Part shown: one piece after another, positions 1 through 7,552 of the stretch
How the letters are laid out: every line of letters begins with the position of its first letter
How positions within the stretch are numbered: the first letter of the stretch is position 1
NCBI GenBank assembly: GCA_015257665.1
Contig: JABZJS010000011.1
Span: 1 to 22,882, forward strand
Direction of reading: 5' to 3'
DNA length: 22,882 bases
From: Nanosynbacter sp.
Lineage (GTDB): Bacteria > Patescibacteriota > Saccharimonadia > Saccharimonadales > Saccharimonadaceae
Notes under the pieces: generated by a model
Database searches by the model: none
What the model was told of the DNA's origin: nothing
What the model saw: the letters and a program-made list of their open reading frames with translations, nothing else
Position numbers and translations under genes: made by a program

Positions 1-27
1 GTCGCGGTACGAAACCAGACGGATGCG

Positions 28-1071
28 ATGACGCCGGGCTGGCTAGCGACGGCGATAACCCTTTGCGGAGAAGCTCAGGACGCGACCGTACGCACCTACG
101 GAAAGAATGAAGTGAATTTATTTAAGCCAGCACGCCACCGAGTTGAAAGAGCGAAAGTTCATTCCAGAGAGATGATCGAGTGTTGGAATGAGTTTTTGGA
201 GCCACACCCCTTTGCTGCGCACTTAACGCGCACCAACGCCACGGAATATATCCTCACAGTGGAGCAATATGAAGAATTTCCCCAGGAACTTCCTGCGCTG
301 TTTGGAGAGTGGCTGTATAATCTTAGGTCGGCTCTCGATTACATTATTTGGGCAGCTGCAGCCTATTCTTCGGGTAGACTACCCCCTCCACACGAAGATC
401 GCCTCCAGTACCCAATTTGCGATAGCCAAAATTCCTGGAAACGCACCTCCCAAAAGTTGTCAGTACTCCCGCAGCACCAACTGGAATTGCTGCGAACCAT
501 GCAGCCATTCGCCTCTGACGTTGATGCTAACTATCTAGGTTGGATCAATAGGCTAGCTCGTATAGATCGCCACCGCCGATTAACTATTTGGGCGGCTCGA
601 ATCGTTACAGCAGATCCGATCGCCCATATTCCAAGCGGAGTAGAACCTAGATGGGAATGGGGAGAGAGGATGCTTGAGTCCGGATATTGCGACTTAGCTC
701 GACTAACTTTCCCTGATTCAGAATCCGCTGAAGGAGTTAGTGTCAACCCCCGACTGACTATCGACCCAGAAGTCTCTGAATGGGGAAAGTCTCCATTCTA
801 TGCAGAACGCAAATTCGATGAACGCCTTCGCATGTTTATGGTGTTTGTATTAGCCGAGATCGATACCTACGACTACGACTGTACCGGCAATCTAGAGGCA
901 AGACGCTCCCTCACAGAAGAATTTGCTGCGCAATGCGATGAGCGGAGAAGCCGAATTTTTAAAACCCCGACCCCGCCCGCTAGAAACGCTCCTCACTGGA
1001 CTCCTGCAATGCTTCTCAAATCTTCTCGAGCGCGATACTTTGGAGAAGAATTGTCACACAAGTTAGATTGA
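28..1071 (+). CDS. Hypothetical protein with NLRSALDYIIW segment, possibly 5'-partial
   Basis: I do not recognise a named family. The 347-residue product is soluble, with no signal peptide or membrane segment. About residues 97-110 read 'NLRSALDYIIW', and about residue 178 reads 'ARIDRHRRL'. Together these resemble a loose group of bacterial hypothetical proteins with 'HNLRSALDHL...DKHR' segments; that is a memory-based likeness and implies no function. The frame stays open back to base 1, so the true start may lie upstream of the window; the ATG at 28 is simply the first one visible. The gene ends in tandem stops, TGA then TAG. The next gene follows after about 140 bases, which hold that gene's own promoter-like -10. 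It lies beside other accessory-looking genes rather than in an operon. Confidence 0.6.
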   Translation: MTPGWLATAITLCGEAQDATVRTYGKNEVNLFKPARHRVERAKVHSREMIECWNEFLEPHPFAAHLTRTNATEYILTVEQYEEFPQELPALFGEWLYNLRSALDYIIWAAAAYSSGRLPPPHEDRLQYPICDSQNSWKRTSQKLSVLPQHQLELLRTMQPFASDVDANYLGWINRLARIDRHRRLTIWAARIVTADPIAHIPSGVEPRWEWGERMLESGYCDLARLTFPDSESAEGVSVNPRLTIDPEVSEWGKSPFYAERKFDERLRMFMVFVLAEIDTYDYDCTGNLEARRSLTEEFAAQCDERRSRIFKTPTPPARNAPHWTPAMLLKSSRARYFGEELSHKLD

Positions 1072-1197
1072 TAGGTTTGATGCGCTATACAAGAACCTGT
1101 CGCGCTTGGATGCAAGCATGCCATTAGCAGTCCTGTGTCGGCACCAAACCTGCACTGTAACACCGTTTCGAGCCTTCTCATAGTATTGCAATCATTG

Positions 1198-1203
1198 TAT
1201 ACT
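1198..1203 (+). promoter_or_regulatory. -10 hexamer TATACT before the small orphan gene
   Basis: TATACT lies 10 bases before the ATG at 1214. Transcription would start about 4 bases before the ATG, giving a nearly leaderless mRNA. The -35 region is weak. Confidence 0.4.
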
Positions 1204-1213
1204 GATTGGAGTA

Positions 1214-1630
1214 ATGAATGCGTATAATACAAAATACCCACAACTCTCAGGATCGTCATACAACGAAGTACTAAAGCGTGCTCGCCAGGAATACAACGTC
1301 ATCGCACACTCAACCAAGCGACAGCCGTACGTCAAGTCGAAGTACTTCAGCGGCGAGAAAGTATTTCTCGCCGTGTTTTGGACACATTTGATGGATAAGA
1401 ATCAGAAGGATCGCACCAAGCGACTTCGCTTCTATAAGGCGGCGCTTGACCTGCTTCGCAATTCTCAGATCAATCCAGATACGATCGCTAGCACCGAAGA
1501 TCAGCGGATGCTGCTCTATCGGTTCTATGGTGTAACGAAAGACGGCAGCTATTTCTGCGTTCAAGTCAAGGAAGACATACGAACAAAGCGCAAAGACTTC
1601 ATGTCTGTCTTCGACAGGAAGCCGCACTAA
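1214..1630 (+). CDS. Small conserved Patescibacteria-type hypothetical protein, possibly RelE/BECR-like fold
   Basis: This 138-residue basic protein matches a pattern I recall from many Patescibacteria hypothetical proteins. It has an N-terminal 'SSYNEVLKRARQEY' helix, a central 'YFSGEKVFLAVFWTHL' block and 'RTKRLRFYKAALDLL'. It ends in a strand-rich part, 'YRFYGVTKDGSYFCVQVKED...KDFMSVF'. Alternating 'F.VQVKED' and 'MSVF' strands at the C terminus resemble the Barnase-EndoU-ColicinE5/D-RelE (BECR) toxin-like fold, but this is inference from shape only and no catalytic residue is assigned. No partner antitoxin is visible. It sits alone, with a -10 hexamer just upstream and a stem-loop 16 bases after the stop. 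The start ATG at 1214 is the first in the frame after that promoter. Confidence 0.65.
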   Translation: MNAYNTKYPQLSGSSYNEVLKRARQEYNVIAHSTKRQPYVKSKYFSGEKVFLAVFWTHLMDKNQKDRTKRLRFYKAALDLLRNSQINPDTIASTEDQRMLLYRFYGVTKDGSYFCVQVKEDIRTKRKDFMSVFDRKPH

Positions 1631-1640
1631 ATCAGCCTAA

Positions 1641-1688
1641 AATAAAAATCTCCCGCGGTGTAGCCTAGAAACTACCTGCCGGAGATTT
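1641..1688. terminator. Bidirectional stem-loop terminator, stronger on minus strand
   Basis: AAATCTCC (1646-1653) pairs with GGAGATTT (1681-1688), and the stem continues imperfectly through GCGGTGTAG and CTACCTGC. On the minus strand the stem is followed by TTTTTATTTT, a good U-tract. On the plus strand the tail is weak. It could end both the gene at 1214-1630 and leftward transcripts from the HTH gene. Confidence 0.6.
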
Positions 1689-1996
1689 CTTGGTGACACG
1701 GCGATCAACTGTGTCTGATTATGATTATATGCTTTTCGTCGGTAATGTCAATAGTTGTATGTATTTTTGGCAAAATGGCGAGGCCGAGGCATACAACTCA
1801 CGTCAGGCTAGTAATCCGGCAACGTGCCATAACGGCCGCTATTGCCGTTTCTAGAGGGCTTGAGGAGCCCCGCCAGCGTGGGGTGTCAAGTCACCGCATA
1901 GCGACCTTGATCCGGTCGATGGCAAAGGCTATCGGCACTCCAGATGGCTCTGGGTGCTCTTCGACGACGGAGGCACCGCTCTCACCACCACTGCAG
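1689..1996. other. Gene-free stretch leading into the GC-rich block
   Basis: I see no convincing gene on either strand. GC content rises steadily from about 1780 onward. A plus-strand frame from 1721 runs through here but continues as the exact antisense of the HTH gene, so I regard it as a shadow. One boundary of the presumed insertion is likely here. Confidence 0.5.
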
Positions 1997-2668
1997 TTAC
2001 TCCTCGCGAGCAGCCGCCAGGTGGCGTCCGATGGTCATGCTGCTAAAGCCGAGCCGCTTGGCGATCTCGGCGATGGTCAGGCCCTGCTGGCGGAGGAGGA
2101 TCGCCTGGGCACGGTCGTCGTCGGTGAAGCGGTGGCTGCGCTCCAGCCCTGCCTGCCCGCGCAGCCGGTAGACCGTCGAGCGGTTGACGCCCGTCTGCCG
2201 GACGATCTCCTTGACAGGGACGCCGGCGCGGTACAGGTCAATCACCTGCTGACGCTGCTCGGGTGTAAGGGGACGGAACTTCGTCTGCTTGATGCGGTCG
2301 ACCACACGCGGTGACCGTGACACTGTGTCGGGCGCATCACTCTCACCGTTCGGCCGCTCCCTCACGCTGGTGGCCGGCGCGGCGCATCGTCGCTGCAGGG
2401 ACTCACCTTCTAGCCCTGCCACATCTGCCCCGTGAGACGGCCTGGGCTCGTCCGCATCGTCCACCGCGCCATCCGACCCATCAGTAGCCGGCAGATGCGT
2501 TACATTAGGGCCGGTACACACCTGGCCGCCCTCACCGGCGGCCAGCTTCCTTCGGAAGTCCAGCAGCACCATCAGGTTGTTAGGGTCAATGGTGCGGAGC
2601 TGTACCATACAGAATACTAACTCAGCATGTTGTTGCATGCTGAGTTTTTTGTTGCACAAGGTAGACAC
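1997..2668 (-). CDS. Twin helix-turn-helix protein, GC-rich and probably transferred
   Basis: The 223-residue product ends in two consecutive helix-turn-helix units. The first, about residues 134-172, contains 'LTPEQRQQVIDLYRAGVPVK' followed by 'IVRQTGVNRSTVYRLR'. The second, about 181-220, contains 'RAQAILLRQQGLTIAEIAKR' followed by 'LGFSSMTIGRHL'. Such units are typical of the DNA-binding ends of serine recombinases, transposases and their accessory regulators. No recombinase catalytic domain is present. Residues 45-125 are low-complexity, Gly/Asp/Pro-rich and probably disordered. The start shown is GTG, preceded by GAAGGG; Met11 or Met21 are alternatives. GC content from about 1930 to 2590 is far above its neighbours, whereas the first 20 or so codons are AT-rich. 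A plus-strand terminator overlaps those codons, so the N terminus may be an insertion-junction artefact. Confidence 0.6.
   Translation of the reverse strand: MSTLCNKKLSMQQHAELVFCMVQLRTIDPNNLMVLLDFRRKLAAGEGGQVCTGPNVTHLPATDGSDGAVDDADEPRPSHGADVAGLEGESLQRRCAAPATSVRERPNGESDAPDTVSRSPRVVDRIKQTKFRPLTPEQRQQVIDLYRAGVPVKEIVRQTGVNRSTVYRLRGQAGLERSHRFTDDDRAQAILLRQQGLTIAEIAKRLGFSSMTIGRHLAAAREE
2621..2650 (+). terminator. Perfect intrinsic terminator without an upstream plus-strand gene
   Basis: CTCAGCATG (2621-2629) pairs perfectly with CATGCTGAG (2636-2644) across a 6-base loop and is followed by six T. It acts on plus-strand transcripts, yet the preceding DNA encodes the minus-strand HTH gene. It may be the leftover end of a gene displaced by the GC-rich block. 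Confidence 0.75.
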
Positions 2669-2865
2669 ATGCCCTTCAAATACCGAGAAAAGCCAAGCAG
2701 TGTCTATTATCCCTACCCTTGTATTTCACAGTCTCAGTCACTCATACAGCCCTCCCCAAGTGATCTTGTAGGAACCATATTACTTCACAAGACTTCCTAG
2801 TAAGCGTATAGCTACCGTGCGTCCTATCGCATCATACAAAACACTTCTGTACCATTCTTCCCCAC

Positions 2866-2895
2866 CAAAAAGCCGAGCGATTCTGCTCGGCTTTT
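2866..2895 (-). terminator. Terminator of the beta-helix/LRR gene
   Basis: AAAAGCCGAGC (2868-2878) pairs with GCTCGGCTTTT (2885-2895) around a 6-base loop. Read on the minus strand it ends in a five-base U-tract, 37 bases after the stop codon. A-rich and T-rich flanks make it potentially bidirectional. Confidence 0.9.
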
Positions 2896-2931
2896 CATGT
2901 ACGCTACCAGACTTGGCTGATGGGGAGGAAC

Positions 2932-5799
2932 CTAGTCGATGCGGCGCTGTTCGAGTTTGAGCTTGCCAATGGCGGCGCTGTCGGCGGCATTTGGCTTGAC
3001 ACCTGTGAGACGAAGCTTTTTAAGACCGCCAAATTCAGCTAGTTGACCGCCGTTAGTCAGCGTAGCCTTACGGCTGTAGTCGTAGAGCGAGAGCGACTCC
3101 AGGCTACCCTTACTAGCTGCGATATCGGTAACATCTAGCACAAAGCCATCTTTGCCCGAGAGAGCAACTCGCTTGAGCTGTGCGAGCTTAGCAAGTGGCT
3201 TGGTCGAAGCAATTGGATTACCCGAGACCATCACAAGCTTGAGGTTCGCCAGGCCAGCGATCGGGTCGAGCGACTCAATCTGGTTAGAATACGCTGTCAG
3301 CGAAGTCAGCTTCGTCAGTTTTGCTAGTGGTGCAAGGCTCTTCACCTTGTTGCCGTCGATTGCCAGCCAGTCGAGGTTCGTTGCTGCCTCTAGGCCGGTG
3401 AGGTCGGCCGCTTTGCGGTCGGCCGCTGCATCATCTGGCAGGATAAGCGACAAGCCAGTCAATTTTTGCATCTCACCTGTTGTTACGTCCTGTGAAGCAC
3501 TTCGATGTGCGCCAAGGGTCTCAGACAGACGCTTATTGATTGCCTCCTTGAGACGGGTGTCTGGGACCGACACAGTGCTATTGTCGCTCTTTGTGTCGGC
3601 CTCAGCGGTTTGGGCTGCATGAGCAGTGTCAGCTTTACTGACGCTGCCCATGCCCGGCGCTTTTGGGTCTGATTGCCCCTTGGTGGTTGCGCCATTGGCG
3701 TTATTTTGTTGTGGAGTACTACTACTCTTGCTGTTGACGTTTGGCTCACCACCAGTCATGTTGGCATTGACCAGTGCACCACGGTTCACCTTGGTGCCAG
3801 CCTTCACGGTTGCCCCACTTGGGTCGATTGCCTTCGCAACATCGGCAGGCAACTCCTTACCACTATTGGCAGCTGGGCTACCAGCCTTGATGGTGTAGTT
3901 ACTCTTGTTGTAGTCGTTGTTGTTCGCAGCTTCGCTGGTGAAGAATGGGTTGGCGCTGCGTGAGCCAGTTTGGTCGAGCGAGTTGCGCTCTAGGCCATCA
4001 ATCGCCTTGCTGACCCGGCCATCCTTAGCGATGTCTGATGTCTTGCTAAAGAGAACATCGATCGGTGCGTCCGTCTGAGCCAAGTCCCAGGTAAAGACGG
4101 TCTTGTCGACATTGGTATCGTTGCGGTAGTAGACGTTGTAGTCGAGGCCAGCAAACATCTCGTTTGTACCAACCTTTGGCCCGCCAATGTTGGCACCACC
4201 CTTGGTGCGGACACCGTATGCCCAGTATGGGCTATCGCCATCCTTGGCAGTTGCGGCACGCGATGAGATGATGTTGTTGTACATCTCTGTGCCCGTTGTG
4301 TCCCAGCTCAGACCCTTAGCTTGCGACCAGCTCTCTGGTGCAGTACAGGTGCTGCCTTGGTAGGCGTTACAACCCTTGCTGCGGGTATCCTCACGGATGC
4401 GAATTGGGTAGGCGGTGCGTGAGATAGAGTTGTTGTAGATCTTCGTCTTGCTACTGCCCGACACCAAGATACCAGAACCCGAACCCTCAATGATGTTCGA
4501 GGCGATGATACCAGTGTGCGACACCTCGTAGAAGATCGCCATCTGCACGTTGGTAAAGTAGTTGTTGACGATATTGGTGTTGATACACCCTTCGTCACAC
4601 CAGAAGCCTGGCAACTGGTGGCGCTTAGCCACAGCGATATCGGAGTTGGTCGAGCCAGACTTCGAGTAATCCACCACGTTGTTGCGGAAGGTGAAGTTCT
4701 CGGCGTGAGTCACCTTCACGTCGGCCATGCCGCACCACGACGTACAGTAGCTACCATTGGTCTCAAAGCCGGCGGCGTTATTGTTGCTAAAGGTGTTGTT
4801 TTCAAACACGGCATTCTCAATGCGGTTGGCACCAGCACCATTACCCCCGTTATCGAGGAATTGGCTGTTCTTCACCACGGTGCCAGAGGCTTTATCGAGG
4901 AACAATCCAGAGCTAGAGTTCTGCGCCACGATCACATCTTGCACTAGCGAGTTCTTTCCGTTAATAGAGATAGCGATTGGCCCAGCCTTGTCGTCTAGCT
5001 GAGGGTCTTTAAAGCCCCAGGTTTGGTTTGGCGCATATTGCGAGATGTTAATACCCTGTAGCTTGAAGTTCTCGCCTGTTGTGGTAAAGGCGCGGGTGCG
5101 CTGCGAGATCTCTGTCGTACCAGCCGTAGGATCTGAGCCTAGATAGTAGCTCACAGTGTCTTGCTTACCTGGGTTGAAGTGGCCACCATTACGCGTTGTC
5201 TGCGTGGCATCTTCCACATAGAATTTGCCTGGGCCGACCTCAGCCTTGCTCCCAACCTGTGTCAGAGCCTTATCATCAATAAAGACCTGCTCTGGGTAGG
5301 CAGCCATGCCTTCAACTTCTGGCTTGACGTTAGTGGTACAAACGTGGCAAAAGTTCTGGAAGTTGCCAGTGGCCTTCCACATATTACCTTCGCGCGACCA
5401 GTTAGTCACGACATCACTACCCTTCAGCCACACCTCGGCGTTCGGTGCTGCCTGCATAGTGACATTCTTCTTCGTCACAAAAAAGTGTGGCTCGCGGTAG
5501 ATACCACTCTTTGCCACCACTGTTCCGCCGTCGCCGATCTTCGTGACGGCGCGACCAAAGCTCTTGTACGGTGCCGACTCGCTTCCGTTGCCCTTGTTGT
5601 CATCCCCGTTGGGTGACACCCAGGCTACGTTGGCATTCGGCACAGCGTAATTTGCCTTGATATAGTTATAGTTTTTATTCAGACCGGCTGCGTTCACCGA
5701 ATTGAGGCCATAAAAAAGCCCGCCTATAGCGAGCCCACTCACAGCCACAACCGATGCGATACGCATGACGATCCCACGTTTTTGACGTCTAATCTTCAC
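2932..5799 (-). CDS. Large secreted right-handed beta-helix protein with C-terminal leucine-rich repeats
   Basis: This 955-residue exported protein has basic residues then a hydrophobic stretch at 14-34, with likely signal cleavage after 'VNA' (residue 37). Residues 58-100 ('WVSPNGDDNKGNGSESAPYK') form the N-terminal cap seen in DUF1565/pectate-lyase-like beta-helices. Asn-rich repeats such as 'NNTFSNNNAAGFE', 'RNNVVDY' and 'YNNSIS' continue to about 620. Residues 680-745 are a Ser/Gln/Thr-rich linker. Residues 745-955 are internalin-like leucine-rich repeats, for example 'LTSLTAYSNQIESLDPI'. Eight cysteines lie in four close pairs (151/154, 352/356, 401/405, 477/485), suggesting disulfides. 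No C-terminal anchor is visible. The start is GTG, preceded by GGGGAGGAAAG. A glycan-binding or glycan-cleaving surface protein acting on the host is a reasonable inference; no catalytic residues are assigned. It is monocistronic, with its own promoter and terminator. Confidence 0.85.
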   Translation of the reverse strand: MKIRRQKRGIVMRIASVVAVSGLAIGGLFYGLNSVNAAGLNKNYNYIKANYAVPNANVAWVSPNGDDNKGNGSESAPYKSFGRAVTKIGDGGTVVAKSGIYREPHFFVTKKNVTMQAAPNAEVWLKGSDVVTNWSREGNMWKATGNFQNFCHVCTTNVKPEVEGMAAYPEQVFIDDKALTQVGSKAEVGPGKFYVEDATQTTRNGGHFNPGKQDTVSYYLGSDPTAGTTEISQRTRAFTTTGENFKLQGINISQYAPNQTWGFKDPQLDDKAGPIAISINGKNSLVQDVIVAQNSSSGLFLDKASGTVVKNSQFLDNGGNGAGANRIENAVFENNTFSNNNAAGFETNGSYCTSWCGMADVKVTHAENFTFRNNVVDYSKSGSTNSDIAVAKRHQLPGFWCDEGCINTNIVNNYFTNVQMAIFYEVSHTGIIASNIIEGSGSGILVSGSSKTKIYNNSISRTAYPIRIREDTRSKGCNAYQGSTCTAPESWSQAKGLSWDTTGTEMYNNIISSRAATAKDGDSPYWAYGVRTKGGANIGGPKVGTNEMFAGLDYNVYYRNDTNVDKTVFTWDLAQTDAPIDVLFSKTSDIAKDGRVSKAIDGLERNSLDQTGSRSANPFFTSEAANNNDYNKSNYTIKAGSPAANSGKELPADVAKAIDPSGATVKAGTKVNRGALVNANMTGGEPNVNSKSSSTPQQNNANGATTKGQSDPKAPGMGSVSKADTAHAAQTAEADTKSDNSTVSVPDTRLKEAINKRLSETLGAHRSASQDVTTGEMQKLTGLSLILPDDAAADRKAADLTGLEAATNLDWLAIDGNKVKSLAPLAKLTKLTSLTAYSNQIESLDPIAGLANLKLVMVSGNPIASTKPLAKLAQLKRVALSGKDGFVLDVTDIAASKGSLESLSLYDYSRKATLTNGGQLAEFGGLKKLRLTGVKPNAADSAAIGKLKLEQRRID

Positions 5800-5849
5800 T
5801 GCTCTTTCCTCCCCTTGTCGGTTGGCGTTAGATTTACGTTACAAAAACT

Positions 5850-5877
5850 ATTCTATCATAATGGCCGCGCTGGTCAA
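5850..5877 (-). promoter_or_regulatory. Promoter of the beta-helix/LRR gene
   Basis: On the minus strand TTGACC (-35) and TAGAAT (-10) are 16 bases apart, about 50 bases upstream of the GTG start. This leaves a leader carrying a strong Shine-Dalgarno. Confidence 0.65.
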
Positions 5878-6283
5878 TTAACCATAACCCGCATATCCGC
5901 ACTATCCGAGTGTCTGAATCTCATTCAATGCCCATACTTCGCCTCTCTCGTGAGTCTTGCTGTTGTATCGTACATACATAGCTCATACCACAGATAACAC
6001 CCTTGACACATATGATGCTTCGCATGCATAGTATGCACCCCTTGTTTCACCATGTTCTGCACAAATAAAAATATCATTGTAATATCTACAATGATTTGTT
6101 TCTCTCCCGTTCTGACGTGTTTTATGTTAAAATTATAGATTACTAAGCAGTCTCAGCATTCATATGGTCTTTCATGTGTCTATCGAGCTATCAGTGCTAC
6201 TGCGTAGTTGCTTCTTCTGTCGCTTCTCGTCACTATTTGCACGAGACGAAGCCCAGCATATGGCGATATCTCAAAAACAATCT
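5878..6283. other. Gene-free stretch between beta-helix gene and tRNA-Ser(GCU)
   Basis: No convincing reading frame on either strand; AT-rich and non-repetitive. A plus-strand frame entering from 6164 runs antisense through the tRNA and is rejected. Confidence 0.5.
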
Positions 6284-6376
6284 TGGCGGAGGAGGGGAGA
6301 TTCGAACTCCCGCTGCAGGTCTCCCCACACTAACGATTTAGCAAACCGTCCCCTTCAACCACTTGGGTACTCCTCC
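6284..6376 (-). tRNA. tRNA-Ser(GCU)
   Basis: A 93-base class II tRNA with encoded CCA (complement of 6284-6286). The acceptor stem GGAGGAG pairs with CTCCTCC. The anticodon loop TTGCTAA lies in stem ACGGT/ATCGT and gives anticodon GCT, reading AGC and AGU. The long variable arm and the GTTCGAATC T-loop are typical of serine tRNA. An extended -10 lies 35 bases upstream. Confidence 0.95.
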
Positions 6377-6410
6377 AGCGTGTCGGATTGTGCACTAACG
6401 TGCATTGGTT

Positions 6411-6419
6411 ATTGTAGCA
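6411..6419 (-). promoter_or_regulatory. Extended -10 for tRNA-Ser(GCU)
   Basis: The minus strand reads TGCTACAAT, an extended -10, with the tRNA 5' end 35 bases downstream. No clear -35 is seen. The leader contains a short TGCAC/GTGCA inverted repeat. Confidence 0.5.
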
Positions 6420-6692
6420 TAGGTCAGGCAATTGCGCTAGACATTTGTGAGATACAATTTTATCTCTATATCGCCGCAGTGTCGTTAGCCATATATTTCC
6501 TGCACTCCCCTTCCCTTTATCAAGTAATATAAATAAGTAGACTGCCAAGCGCGTCTCACTACCATACCAATTTCTCACGTTGAGCTTCAAGATACCGTCA
6601 TAACAGCAAGTTTTCAAGACGTCACTGGCAAACGAGATGAAGGAAGCGAGTCACCACAGTACCACAAGCTGAGAAATTTCACCGCTTTCCTC
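6420..6692. other. Gene-free stretch upstream of the pilin-like gene
   Basis: No supported gene. The 95-codon minus-strand frame here overlaps the tRNA and has no family resemblance. Confidence 0.5.
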
Positions 6693-6721
6693 TCGACAAA
6701 AAAAACGCCATATCGTATAAT
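6693..6721 (+). promoter_or_regulatory. Near-consensus promoter of the pilin-like gene
   Basis: TCGACA (6693-6698) and TATAAT (6716-6721) are separated by exactly 17 bases. Only one base differs from the consensus -35, and the -10 is perfect. This suggests strong expression. Confidence 0.8.
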
Positions 6722-6748
6722 TACAAGATAAAAGGAGCTAAGTTTATT

Positions 6749-7177
6749 ATGCTAAAAAAATGTCTACTATCTATCAGTGCTCTTGCCCTCATCGGGGGTG
6801 GGATAATTGCTGCTGCACCGCCCAGCGCTGCAATTGGTGGCGTGTCAGATGGTGCCAGCCGCTCACGGGGCAAAGACCAGCCAGCCGATCTCTTTGGTGA
6901 CGCTGGTATCTTCACACGAGTAAGCAACATCATGCTGTTTCTCGTTGGTGCTATCGCGGTCATTATGATCATCTTCGGTGGTATTCGTTATGTTGTCTCT
7001 GGTGGTAATTCATCACAGGTGCAGGGCGCGAAGAATACTATTATGTATGCCCTCGTTGGTGTTGTGGTGGCGCTGCTCGCCTACGCCGCGGTGAACTTTG
7101 TCATCAACACCATCATCCCCGGTGGCAACATCAACACTACTACCAATAGCAGCAACACTGGTGCTTCAACCACCTAG
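6749..7177 (+). CDS. Pilin-like, T4SS major-subunit-type protein (Mbov_0395/VirB2-TrbC class)
   Basis: A 142-residue small membrane protein. Residues 1-28 are a signal peptide (two Lys, hydrophobic core, Ala-rich end). Two hydrophobic helices follow at about 60-81 and 97-121, separated by the short loop 'RYVVSGGNSSQVQGAKNTI'. The sequence 'NIMLFLVGAIAVIMIIFGGI' plus that loop is the signature of the Mbov_0395-type pilin-like conjugal-transfer family common in Patescibacteria, related in architecture to VirB2/TrbC. The tail is Asn/Thr/Ser-rich. No other secretion genes are nearby, so it appears to be an orphan subunit that may form a surface filament or membrane pore. AAAGGAG lies 11 bases before the ATG, and a strong promoter and perfect terminator make it monocistronic. 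Confidence 0.85.
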   Translation: MLKKCLLSISALALIGGGIIAAAPPSAAIGGVSDGASRSRGKDQPADLFGDAGIFTRVSNIMLFLVGAIAVIMIIFGGIRYVVSGGNSSQVQGAKNTIMYALVGVVVALLAYAAVNFVINTIIPGGNINTTTNSSNTGASTT

Positions 7178-7213
7178 CCAATAATACTTGGCTCTCTTCT
7201 CACACAAACATAT

Positions 7214-7240
7214 GCGCACACTTCGCGGTGTGCGCTTTTT
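7214..7240 (+). terminator. Terminator of the pilin-like gene
   Basis: GCGCACAC (7214-7221) pairs perfectly with GTGTGCGC (7228-7235) over a 6-base loop, then five T. Confidence 0.95.
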
Positions 7241-7365
7241 CATTACCTCTGGTGAGTATGTGCAAGACAGAAGTGCACCAAGCGGCACCCCTCACGTCGC
7301 GATGCGTCGTTATTATAATAAAAACCTGCCAGCCCAGAGCTCACAGATAAATACGATCAAAAACA

Positions 7366-7453
7366 TGGCGGAGAGAGAGGGATTCGAACCCTCGAAGCCT
7401 TGCGGCTTACCGCTTTTCGAGAGCGGCCAGTTCAACCACTCCTGCACCTCTCC
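7366..7453 (-). tRNA. tRNA-Ser(CGA)
   Basis: An 88-base class II tRNA with encoded CCA. The acceptor GGAGAGG pairs with TCTCTCC with one G-U. The anticodon stem is CCGCT/AGCGG, with loop CTCGAAA giving anticodon CGA, reading UCG. A long variable arm (AAGCC/GGCTT) and a GTTCGAATC T-loop are present. It lies head-to-head with the HIT gene. Confidence 0.95.
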
Positions 7454-7468
7454 ACGTGGTCTGCTCTC

Positions 7469-7477
7469 ATTATAACA
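7469..7477 (-). promoter_or_regulatory. Extended -10 for tRNA-Ser(CGA)
   Basis: The minus strand reads TGTTATAAT, an extended consensus -10, 15 bases before the tRNA 5' end. Confidence 0.65.
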
Positions 7478-7516
7478 GATGTGGTGCCGAACGGAAATAT
7501 CGCGCAGCAGATGTCC

Positions 7517-7546
7517 TTGAGCTCTTGCCCCACCTTCGCGTATACT
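7517..7546 (+). promoter_or_regulatory. Leaderless promoter of the HIT-rlmH operon
   Basis: TTGAGC (7517-7522) and TATACT (7541-7546) are 18 bases apart. The -10 ends 6 bases before the ATG at 7553, so transcription should begin at or next to the start codon. No Shine-Dalgarno is present. Confidence 0.7.
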
Positions 7547-7552
7547 AAAGTC

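Noticed and set aside
1721..2314. 197-codon plus-strand frame
   Set aside because: It is largely the antisense of the HTH gene, whose minus-strand product has two clear HTH units; the plus-strand product resembles nothing.
6164..6532. 122-codon plus-strand frame
   Set aside because: Runs antisense through tRNA-Ser(GCU) and lacks protein-like composition.
6284..7453. Integrated element between the two tRNA-Ser genes
   Set aside because: No integrase, no repeated tRNA fragment as attachment site; the pilin-like gene has its own promoter and terminator.
7400..7552. N-terminal extension of the HIT gene
   Set aside because: It would start inside tRNA-Ser(CGA) and cross the promoter; the family N terminus begins at 7553.
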